From Dryomyza anilis (lineage: Eukaryota; Arthropoda; Insecta; Diptera; Dryomyzidae), in contig OX638132.1 of NCBI GenBank assembly GCA_951804985.1, positions 46,762,800 to 46,826,799 of the forward strand: a stretch of 64,000 bases of DNA, read 5' to 3'. Positions 33,601-43,561 of this stretch are shown one piece after another. The position numbers and the translations under genes are program-made. The notes below the pieces were generated by a model, which was not told the DNA's origin, did not search any database, and worked only from the letters and a program-made list of their open reading frames with translations. Numbering within the stretch: the stretch's first letter is position 1; the number at the start of each line of letters is the position of its first letter.

Positions 33601-36600
33601 TGCACAGATTCTATAGCACTATTTTCTATACAAAACATTTCAAATAGGACCAGATCAAAAGCTGGTTCTTACTTACTTACATCGCCCTTACAACCGTGGG
33701 TCGGTTTTGGCCGCTGAGATGAAGCCGCGTCAGTCGATTCTGCTTTGCGCGCGCCGACGCCAGTTAGAAATACCAAGCGTTGTCCTCAACTTGGTCTTTC
33801 CAACGGAGATTTGGACGCCCTCTTCTACGCTGTCCATTTTCGACTTTCGGTTCAAGCACCTTCTTGGCTGGAGTATTTTCATCCCTTCGTTCGACATGAC
33901 CTAGCCAGCGAAGCCGCTATATCTTTATTTTACGGAAAATCTTTCTCTCGAACGCTCCCAGTACTCTCTCATCGATGGAGGCCAGCGTCCATGTTTCTGC
34001 ACCATAAAGCAGGACGGGCATGTGAGTGACTTGTAGAGCGTTATTTTTGTACGGCGAGAGAGGGCTCTGCTTCTCAATTGCCTACTGAGCCCAAAGTAGC
34101 ACCTGTTGGCAAGAGTTATTCTCCGTTTAATCTCCAGGCTGACGTCGTTGTTGCTGTTTACGCTGGATCCCAGATAGACGAAGTCCTTCACAATGTCGAA
34201 CTTGTGGGTGTCAAAATCAGCTTTTTGTCCAAGACGCACGGACTCTTTTGCTTGTTGTCCTCGTTCACCGCTAGACCCATTCGACGCGACTCTTTCTCCA
34301 ATCTGGAGAATGCTGCGCTGACTGCTCGTGTGCTGGTTCAATTGAGTTTAACGAATGCTACCAATTTTTGTTGAGAAAATAGTTAGCAATATTTACCATT
34401 TTGATAACTGAATTTATTTCAAAACAATTCGAATTTACGTTTAAAATAAAATTGTAAAAAGTTTATTTCTATTTTAATTTGGACGATTGTGATGCATGTA
34501 CGCGATAAAATTCACTTTTGTATGATTTGTTTTTAAGTGTGTGGTTATATTTTGATTCGACTAAACCATTTACAGATTGAATTCAGAAACGGTCAGATTG
34601 AATTCAGAATAGTCAAATTGAATTCAGAAACGGTTATATGAATTTCAGAATAGTCACACTGAATTCAGAAACGGGCAAATGGAATTTGGAATATTCAATT
34701 TGAGTTCAGAAAAGTTCAAATTAATTCAGAAAATGTCAAATGAAATTCAGAATAGTCAAATTGAATTGAGAAAGAGAAAATTTGAATTCAGAATTGTCAA
34801 ATTAAATTCAGAAAGGACAAAATTGAATTCAGAAATGGTCAAATAGAAATCAAAATGGTTAAATTGAATTCAGAGAGGGTCAAATTGAATTCCGATAAGG
34901 GCAAATGGAATTGAGAATAGTCAATTTCAATTCAGGAACCGACAATGTTCTTCAGAAATAGTCAAATGAAATTCAGAATAGTCAAATTGTAATCAGAAAT
35001 TAACATTTGTAATTCAGAATAGTCAAACTGAATTCAGAAAGAGACTATTTAATAGTCAATTTGTTTTCAAAAAGAGTCGAATTGAAATGAGAAATGGTCA
35101 AATAAAATTCAGAAAGAGTCATTTGGAATTCAGAACAATTTTTATTGTGTGTTTTATTTACTATAGAATAATTAAATTAAAATAATTATTAAGAAGTTGG
35201 ACTATTTAAAAGAATTACAATATGTTATTTAAGTACCCACTGGCATGTCCTGTTGACTAACGGCATCGTAATGAAACGATGTGCTTTGTTGCACTGCCCT
35301 GGAGCAATCCCCACCTGTAATAATGGTTTTTGCCTCATCAATGATTCGTTCGACGAACTGTAGCCGTTGCTCCATTAATTTAGGTCCTTGTACATCTTAA
35401 CATGTGCATCTTAACATACGTTTTTATGTTAGACCATATCGTCTCTATCGGATTAAGTATGGGGGATTATGGGCTCAAGCGCAAAACCTTGAACATACCA
35501 TCTGAATAGAAATTTACAGCAGCCTCGATAAGTGTGTGACAAGGAGCATTATCACACACGATCATTGAGATTATTGCCTTGGTCTTGCCATTAAAACGCA
35601 AAAAATGCAATTGCTACTTTGTTTTTTTCAAAACAGTATATATTTCAAAGGACCCCTATCAGTAAGAAAAGTGTTTTATTTTTTCTAAATTACATATGCC
35701 TGTTTCTGAATTTCAAATGACTCTTTCTGAATTATATTTGTCCGTTTCTCAATTCAGTTTGACTCTTTCTGAGATAATGCTGAATATTCTGAAATCATCT
35801 TGTCTCTTTCTGTATTCAATTTGATTATCCTCAATTCCATATGACCGTTTCTGAATTCAGTTTGATTATTCTGAATTCCATTTGTCCATTTCTTAATTTC
35901 ATTGTCTCTATCTGAATTCAATTTGACTATTCTGAATTCCAATTTACTGTTTCTGAATTAATTGTCCCTTTCTGAATTTAATTTGACTATTCTGAATTCC
36001 ATATGACCGATTCTGAACTCATTTGATTTTTTCTGAATTTAATTTGACTAATCTGAATTCCATTTGACCGTTTCTGATATAATTTTACCGTTTCTGAAAT
36101 CAATTTCTCTATAATGAATTTCATATGACCTTTTCTGACTTCAATTTGACAAACCTGAATTTCATTTGCTCGTTTCTGAATTTAATTGGAATATTCTGAA
36201 TTCAATATGACAACTTCTGAAATAAACCTACCCTTTCTGAATTCAATCTGGAAATGGTGTAGTAAAGTGCAGTTTTAAAATCATTTGAATACACGTATTT
36301 TCCATCATAAACTCAAATGTAATGATTGAAAATAAATACATATTTACCCATGTAGAACAGATTTTAACGGCACATACAAAATGTACGGGTTGCTTTTAAG
36401 TGTGTGGTTATATTTTGATTCGACTAGTAAAGTGCAGTTTAAACGTCATTTGAACACACGTATTTTCCATCATAAACTCAAATGTAATTTTTGAAAATGC
36501 ATTCATATTTACCCATGCACAACAGATTTTAACGGCACAATCAAAAAGTAACCACGCCTTTTTTAGTTAAAAATAATGCGAAGTGGGGTTACATGTTCAG

Positions 36601-39600
36601 TTATACGCATGTTTCTGCATAATACCTTCATTTAGCCCATAGGCACTCTTTACTTCGGGCTTATAATTACGAACTGACCATATGTCGGCCAACAGCCCCT
36701 ATTTAAAAGCAGTCAAATTGTTGTATATTTTCTAATTTTAGATTTATTTATTTTACTAGTTCCTTCTTCGGCTAAACAATAAGGATGGCGTGATTTTGAT
36801 TTCTGGGTATACCGGTCAATATACAAAAAAGTCAAAAAACCCGAATTTGTTAATTATAAAATGAATTGTGCGGATGTCACGAAAATGTCGGATTAACTTC
36901 CACAGGAACACAGCTAAAATATGCTAATATTCCATTTTTATTTTTTACAAATTAACCAACGATCAGGGGATGCCCCCTATACATGCAAAGCACAGTGTTG
37001 ATCGTAAGAAAGGATGGTAGGTTAAAAGGAGGGGGAAGAGTAGTGTCGGTGAATGTTTGTTTTGAACTTGCCAATATCAAAAATGTCGGGAAAACGGACG
37101 CAGGGAGATTGTCCACAAACGAATCGTGCGACTGAAGAACGAATTATCTCTATAATGCGTGGTTCTGTTGAGAATTTGAGTGGACTACGAAGGGGTGGGC
37201 TTGGTTTGACGCCCGAGTAGAACGAGAGAACACACGTCCTGGTGGAATCAGGCCATGTATTTCCAATCGAACACTTGCCGTTGTAATACCTATAAAACAG
37301 GCTTACACACCCAACGGTCCTTCTGTGCTCAAGAGAACCAATAGACGATGAAATATTTTCATCCCCTATCAAATATATCGCAAGTTGTTGGATTCGGTCC
37401 AGGAACTCCAAGGAGGATTTTGAGGCCCCTGCCCAAATGTGCGAATTGAATTCCATTTTAGGCCGTATATAGGAAGTGTAGACAGTGCGTAAGTCGGCAG
37501 GAGTGAAGTAAGTTTTACACCGTTTTAAAAAACCGAGGCACTTGGCCGCTTCTTTCGACACATTAAAGATGTGGTCATTCCAACGGAGATCACATTGAAT
37601 TGATCATCAAGAGCAGCTGACTGCGCAATATCCACTGCACCCATATTGAGGGGAGGTAGGGGTGAATCCATTTTTTTGTGAGATAACAGACAACATTGGG
37701 TCTTGCTTGCATTAAAATCTACTCTATTTGCAACACTCCACTCGAAGATTGCTTTAAGGTCATTATTGAGTGTGTGATTCATAGAGCGTCTTTTACTCTC
37801 AATCTTCAAAGAGTTTGGGCGCTTGTTGAACGAGTATGAATGACAAATGTTACTGTCATCTGCAAAGGAATGAATTGGGTTCTGGGTCAAGGACAGAAGG
37901 TCATTGATAAATACCAGAAATAGGGACGGGGATAGGACGGAACCCTGCGGAACTCCAGAATTGATGGAATGAAGGTTCTGAAAGAACACCATCCATCGCA
38001 ACTCGTATTGAACAATCCTGGAGAAAACTCGATATCCATCGAGTAAATGGTACACCGACACCAAATGCAATTAGTTTTGAAACGAGGGCTTTATGCCACA
38101 CTCGATCAAAAGCCTTGGAAATATCAAGAGCAACAGCCTTACTCTCCCCGAAAAGGTGAACACAATTATTCCACTTTTCGGAGAGGACCGCCATCAAGTC
38201 ACCTGTGGATCTGGCCCTACGGAAACCATACTGGCGGTCACTGAGCAATTCGTTGTGCTCAAGATAGTTCACAAGGTGGAAGTTAATTACGCTCTCCATT
38301 ACCTTGGAGAGTGCAGAGCATATTGCAATGGGTCGGTAATTGGCAGGGTTCGTAGCCTCGCCCTTTTTTGGACCTGGCTGGACATTGGCAACCTTCCAAC
38401 AAGATGGAAAAACGCATGTCGTATAGGAGATGTTGAAAAGGTTTCGCATGGGCAGATATGCCATCTGGCCCAGAGGCTTTGTTAATGTTGAGGTTTGCTA
38501 AAACCTTTTTAACTGCCCGAGTTCGAAAATGAATCTCCGGCATTGCAGAAGAATTATTAGCAATTGGTTGAATTATTAGTTGAATTATTAGCAAATAATT
38601 CTGCCAAGAGATTAGCTTTATCAACCGGGTCAGTGAAGGTCTGGTCTTCATAATAAGAGTTGGAGTATACGATGTAGTCTGATTCTTCACTCTTTTTACG
38701 AATGACCAGAAATTTTTACTACCTCTGTGGTAGAGTAGGACCTTTTTGCGCGCGTTTTGCTCGTGAAGAAACTTTTCGCGCGAGATCACGGCATTACAGC
38801 GATTCCTAGCCTGTATGCGAAGTCTTTCTGAGTCAGAATTCTTGTTAGACCGCCAATTCTGAAAGGTGAATTTACGTTTAAAATAAAATTGTAAAAAGTT
38901 TATTTCTATTTTAATTTGGACGATTGTGATGCATGTACGTGATACAATTCACTTTTGTATGGTTTGTTTTTAAGTGTGTGGTTATATTTTGATTCGACTA
39001 CACCATTTACAGATTGAATTCAGAAACGGTCAGATTGAATTCAGAATAGTCAAATTGAATTCAGAAACGGTTATATGAATTTCAGAATAGTCACACTGAA
39101 TTCAGAAACGGGCAAATGGAATTTGGAATATTCAATTTGAGTTCAGAAAAGTTCAAATTAATTCAGAAAATGTCAAATGAAATTCAGAATAGTCAAATTG
39201 AATTGAGAAAGAGAAAATTTGAATTCAGAATTGTCAAATTAAATTCAGAAAGGACAAAATTGAATTCAGAAATGGGCAAATAGAAATCAAAATGGTTAAA
39301 TTGAATTCAGAGAGGGTCAAATTGAATTCCGATAAGGGCAAATGGAATTGAGAATAGTCAATTTCAATTCAGGTACCGGCAATGTTCTTCAGAAATAGTC
39401 AAATGAAATTCAGAATAGTCAAATTGTAATCAGAAATTAACATTTGTAATTCAGAATAGTCAAACTGAATTCAGAAAGAGACAATTTGATTTCAGAATAG
39501 TCAATTTGTTTTCAAAAAGAGTCGAATTAAAATGAGAAATGGTCAAATAAAATTCAGAAAGAGTCATTTGGAATTCAGAACAATTTTTATTGTGTTTTAT

Positions 39601-42600
39601 TTACTATAGAATAATAAAATTAAAATAATTATTAAGAAGTTGGACTATTTAAAAGAATTACAATATGTTATTTAAGTACCCACTGGCATGTCCTGTTGAC
39701 TAACGGCATCGTAATGAAACGATGTGCTGTGTTGCACTGCCCTGGAGCAATCCCCACCTGTAATAATGGTTTTTGCCTCATCAATGATTCGTTCGACGAA
39801 CTGTAGCCGTTGCTCCATTAATTTAGGTCCTTGTACATCTTAACATGTGCATCTTAACATACGTTTTTATGTTAGACCATATCGTCTCTATCGGCGCAAA
39901 ATCTTGAACATACCATCTGAATAGAAATTTACAGCAGCCTCGATATGTGTGTGACAAGGAGCATTATCACACACGATCATTGAGATTATTGCCTTGGTCT
40001 TGCCATTAAAACGCAAAAAATGCAATTGCTACTTTGTTTTTTTCAAAACAGTATATATTTCAAAGGACTCCTATCAGTAAGAAAAGTGTTTTATTTTTTC
40101 TAAATTACATATGCCTGTTTCTGAATTTCAAATGACTCTTTCTGAATTATATTTGTCCGTTTCTCAATTCAGTTTGACTCTTTCTGAGATAAAGCTGAAT
40201 ATTCTGAAATCATCTTGTCTCTTTCTGTATTCAATTTGATTATCCTCAATTCCATATGACCGTTTCTGAATTCAGTTTGATTATTCTGAATTCCATTTGT
40301 CCATTTCTTAATTTCATTGTCTCTATCTGAATTCAATTTGACTATTCTGAATTCCAATTTACTGTTTCTGAATTAATTGTCCCTTTCTGAATTTAATTTG
40401 ACTATTCTGAATTCCATATGACCGATTCTGAACTCATTTAATTTTTTCTGAATTTAATTTGACTAATCTGAATTCCATTTGACCGTTTCTGATATAATTT
40501 TACCGTTTCTGAAATCAATTTCTCTATAATGAATTTCATATGACCTTTTCTGACTTCAATTTGACAAATCTGAATTTCATTTGCTCGTTTCTGAATTTAA
40601 TTGGAATATTCTGAATTCAATATGACAACTTCTGAAATAAACCTATCCTTTCTGAATTCAATCTGGAAATGGTGTAGTAAAGTGCAGTTTTAAAATCATT
40701 TGAATACACGTATTTTCCATCATAAACTCAAATGTAATGTTTGAAAATAAATACATATTTACCCATGTAGAACAGATTTTAACGGCACATACAAAATGTA
40801 CGGGTTGCTTTTAAGTGTGTGGTTATATTTTGATTCGACTAGTAAAGTGCAGTTTAAACGTCATTTGAACACACGTATTTTCCATCATAAACTCAAATGT
40901 AATTTTTGAAAATGCATACATATTTACCCATGCACAACAGATTTTAACGGCACAATCAAAAAGTAACCACGCCTTTTTTAGTTAAAAATAATGCGAAGTG
41001 GGGTTACATGTTCAGTTCTACGCATGTTTCTGCATAATACCTTCATTTAGCCCATAGGCACTCTTTACTTCGGGCTTATAATTACGAACTGACCATATGT
41101 CGGCCAACAGCCCCTATTTAAAAGCAGTCAAATTGTTGTATATTTTCTAATTTTAGATTTATTTATTTTACTAGTTCCTTCTTCGGCTAAACAATAAGGA
41201 TGGCGTGATTTTGATTTCTGGGTATACCGGTCAATATACAAAAAAGTCAAAAAACCCGAATTTGTTAATTATAAAATGAATTGTGCGGATGTCACGAAAA
41301 TGTCGGATTAACTTCCACAAGAACACAGCTAAAATATGCTAATATTCAATTCAAATATGTAATTAATGTAGTAGCATTAAGAGATTGAATAAATTTCCAA
41401 AAATACGCATTCAAATTCCATACCATGTTGATTAAATAGTGCTCAGGTTTGAACGAAGTACATTTCAAAAGAAAATATCTCAAAAAGATGCCTTTTAGTA
41501 TTTCATTGTCACTTCAAGTGGTCTCTATTTTAAGAGCAAAATGACATATTTTTATGTGGTTGTACTTTTTGTTTCTACAAAATACAATTGCGATTCAGAT
41601 TTTTATGTATCTCATCAACATAAGAATCTTGAAACTTTGAGACTATGATGTTATTCTTATATATACGCTTTATTCTGAACCCCGCCAAAAAAAAAGATTT
41701 TATCAATTAAAGAACACTAATAATAAAAGGAATCATTTTGTAAAATTTATAATTAGCGTATTCACAGTTTCATGGTATTGGTCATTATAGTAATACGACA
41801 GTGTGGCAATTGAACTTTGAGCACCACTTTTCAGATTGTTAAAATATTTCGTCAAATAAATGCAGCTGATTCTTATAAAATTAGGATTTTTTGAAATAAT
41901 TATAAATATTCCTCGATTTCGAAAGAAAAACAAATAAATTAACATTTTATGTGTTTCAATTTCACAATTTTTCTTCATTTCTCAAAATACGACACCAAAA
42001 ATTATAACTGTTAACTTATTTTTTTATATTTTATAGTACCAGCAGAAAATCTGTGGAAAGGAGTGACGTCAGTAAGCAATGCTGGAAAAAAAAGGGGAAG
42101 AGGAAAAGGTGCAGGAAAAAAAGTTGCAAAAGATTTGAATAGAGGACAATCTATAGGAGTTGGAAAAAAAAATGTTCTTTGGCCTGGATTAAATTCTCCA
42201 ATTATTAGGGGAAAGGAATTAATACAACAACAATATCTCCCGGAAGACAACGAACGTGAAAGAAATATAATTAAACTTCGCGATTCAATGGGTAGTTTCA
42301 GAGTTATAAAATTGAGTCCAATAGACCGTGGTTGGTCTGGTTCAAAAATGCCGGGACGTAGTATTGGACCACCAGATGCAGTTGGTGATGAAACTTTTGA
42401 AGGTTTCGATACTCGAGTTTTAGAAAACAAAATTGTATTTATAATGAAAGGAAATATGGGAAGAAAACGACGGTATTCTGTCATGACAGTAACTGGCAAT
42501 GGAAATGGTTTAGCAGGATTTGCGATTGCTAAAGCTCCAGAAGTACGTACTGCACTTCGAAAATCCAAAAACCGTGCAGGGCAGAAACTAATAAATATTT

Positions 42601-43199
42601 CATTATGCGATAACCACACAGTTTTTCATGATTTTTACTGTGCTTTCGGAAAAACTAAAATATTTGTTTCTCAAAAGCCACAGGGCTACGGACTAGTATG
42701 TCATCGAGCCATACAAACTATTTGCAAAGTTGTTGGAATTAAGAACATATATGCCAAAATAGAAGGATCTACAAATTTACAACATATTGTAAAGGCATTT
42801 TTTATTGGTTTGCTTCAACAAAAAACACACCAACAAATTGCAGAAGAAAAACAGTTATATGTCGTTAAGATTAACGATGGCTATGGAGGACTACCACGTG
42901 TAGTTGCTAGCCCGTCTGTTTGCAGAACAGAAAATGAAATAAAACGTGATGAAGTCATGGATTTCACTCAGTATATTTTAGGAGACAAGATAGTCCTTAA
43001 GAAGAAAAAGTTTCCTCCATTTTACGCAAACTCGAAAGGTCATCAACTATACCTGAAAAAACAAGAGACATTTCGTAATCAAGATAAAGTGCGCCAAGAT
43101 ATGCTTGTGCATGAAGGAGAACTTCGTAGTTTTCTTACCGATAAATATCCTGAATGTCGACCATATAAGCATAATTCAACAACAGAAGAATCTAATTAG
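30609..43199 (+). CDS. mRpS5: mitochondrial ribosomal protein S5 (uS5m), two exons
   Basis: A component of the small mitochondrial ribosomal subunit, where uS5 sits at the mRNA entry side and supports decoding accuracy. Exon 1 (30609-30771) encodes 54 codons with a basic, Ser-rich, acid-free stretch typical of a mitochondrial presequence, ending ...SFFNK at a donor (gtgagt). Exon 2 (42037-43199) follows a ttttatag acceptor. The split codon T|TA and frame match exactly, giving 441 residues ending in TAG. The S5 N-terminal domain is clear around residues 181-248 (KGNMGRKRRY, TGNGNGLAGFAIAKA). The S5 C-terminal fold follows at about 259-333 (GYGLVCHRAIQTICKVVGIK). An insect-type basic N-terminal extension (GKKRGRGKGAGKK) starts at about residue 70. 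No frame damage. The 11,265-bp intron is filled with transposons. From memory, the D. melanogaster gene is pericentromeric. Confidence 0.93.
30995..32057. mobile_element. foldback element with 9-bp target duplication, in the mRpS5 intron
   Basis: Two inverted arms of about 330 bp (30995-31315 and 31738-32057) share gttcactttaccggccgaag, gcgccgctcggacccgtggt and tcctagcggcccctacacc. They surround a T-rich centre with cgcgcgatttttt motifs. It is flanked by ACCGGGAGG at 30986-30994 and 32058-32066. Long arms and 9-bp duplications are typical of FB/Mutator-like foldbacks. No coding capacity. Confidence 0.85.
32058..33663. other. intronic sequence with a 60-bp tandem repeat
   Basis: 32802-32985 has three units of 60 bp and part of a fourth (atgtccaatgacgcagttag...ggccaaatc). 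33235-33520 is a degenerate aattgaaat-type repeat. The rest is AT-rich with no recognised element. Confidence 0.7.
33664..34345 (-). mobile_element. 3' fragment of an RTE-like LINE
   Basis: Minus strand encodes the tail of the reverse-transcriptase polyprotein (VRLGQKADFDTHKFDIVKDF, SLEIKRRITLANRCYFGLSR) of the family at 43562-46580. The 3' end has a short TAAG tail (cttacttactta at 33669-33680 on the plus strand). It is 5'-truncated near 34345 and has frameshifts. Confidence 0.85.
34431..36931. repeat. 2.5-kb direct repeat, copy A
   Basis: Nearly identical to 38868-41346: starts gaatttacgtttaaaataaa and ends aaaatatgctaatatt. It consists of a left 130 bp, a Tc1-type transposon (34564-36259), a tandem ~165-bp host motif (aagtgtgtggttatattttg ... 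acggcaca), and about 390 bp of unique sequence with a TATA-like cccctatttaaaagcagtc at 36697. The ends are not TG...CA, so a standard LTR is doubtful. Confidence 0.9.
34564..36259 (-). mobile_element. Tc1/mariner-type transposon with subrepeat-array inverted repeats, copy A
   Basis: Flanked by TA (34562-34563, 36260-36261), with ends AACCATTTACAGATTGAATT and AATTCAATCTGGAAATGGTG. Each arm of about 560 bp is an array of a ~21-bp motif (gtcaaattgaattcagaaa), direct on the left and inverted on the right. The central ~560 bp encodes, on the minus strand, a decayed DDE transposase end: VCDNAPCHTLIEAAVNFY, then GMFKVLRLSP, a stop, and SPILNPIETIWSNIKT. This is the usual DN-APxH and YSPxLNPIE signature of the IS630/Tc1/mariner superfamily. 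The N-terminal DNA-binding part and first Asp are missing, so it is not autonomous. Confidence 0.85.
36932..38867 (-). mobile_element. Jockey/CR1-type LINE reverse transcriptase, broken
   Basis: Minus strand, in order: an upstream block (38789-38283) with KASGPDGISA; a palm region (38464-37901) with YRPIAICSALSKVMES, YGFRRARSTGDL and ALDISKAFDRVWH; a block (38070-37525) with GVPQGSVLSP and the catalytic FADDSN; and a C-terminal thumb part (37561-37022) with KCLGFLKRCKTYF. Each step changes frame, so at least three frameshifts break it, although the FADD active site is intact. The 3' end is A-rich (aaaaaataaaaatgg on the minus strand) and stops exactly where repeat A begins. The endonuclease domain is absent. 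Confidence 0.85.
38868..41346. repeat. 2.5-kb direct repeat, copy B
   Basis: Copy of 34431-36931 with scattered single-base differences and a 28-bp deletion near 39893. The outer flanks of the A...B pair share CAATTC (34425-34430 and 41347-41352), a possible but weak target duplication. Confidence 0.9.
39001..40674 (-). mobile_element. Tc1/mariner-type transposon, copy B
   Basis: Same structure as the copy in repeat A: TA at 38999-39000 and 40675-40676, ends CACCATTTACAGATTG and CAATCTGGAAATGGTG, two opposed 21-bp arrays. The 28-bp deletion removes the SP.SPILNP part of the transposase relic. It is in the same relative position as copy A, so it was duplicated with the repeat and is not an independent insertion. 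Confidence 0.85.
41347..42036. other. 3' end of the mRpS5 intron
   Basis: AT-rich, no element recognised; ends with the acceptor ttatttttttatattttatag. Confidence 0.6.
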
Positions 43200-43548
43200 T
43201 ACAATTTAAATATTTGTTATTATATTATAAATACAGTATACATTTTATGATTTTAATGATATTTAGTTGCTTTATTTACATTATTATGTACATTATGCGT
43301 CCAATATATCTCCATATCTATCATAAAAGAGGTAATTAGAGGTTATACCATGGTGAAGTATAAGAGGTTAGAGCATCTAGAAATTTAGTTGGGAATAATT
43401 CTTCTCCAAGTAATTCTTCACGGAATTATTCTTCCCAAATAATACTTCCCCAAATAATTCTTCCCCAAAACAATTATTCACCAAGTCAATTTTTGCCGAC
43501 ACAATTCAAGATAATATCATGTTAAAGAAAATGTTTTTTCAAAACAAT
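43200..43548. other. downstream of mRpS5
   Basis: The 3' untranslated region must lie here but no canonical AATAAA is seen close to the stop. 43390-43480 is a short degenerate tandem of aataattcttcccc. Confidence 0.4.
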
Positions 43549-43561
43549 TATTTCTCGGAAA

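Noticed and set aside
34574..36250. Possible CRISPR-like array of 21-bp units
   Set aside because: Units are degenerate, without spacers, arranged as opposed arms of a TA-flanked transposon in a eukaryotic genome.
34431..41346. Repeats A and B as LTRs of a standard LTR retrotransposon
   Set aside because: No TG...CA ends, no primer-binding site or polypurine tract at the junctions, and the interior is a non-LTR reverse transcriptase on the opposite strand.
42011..42619. 202-codon minus-strand frame
   Set aside because: Antisense shadow of mRpS5 exon 2.
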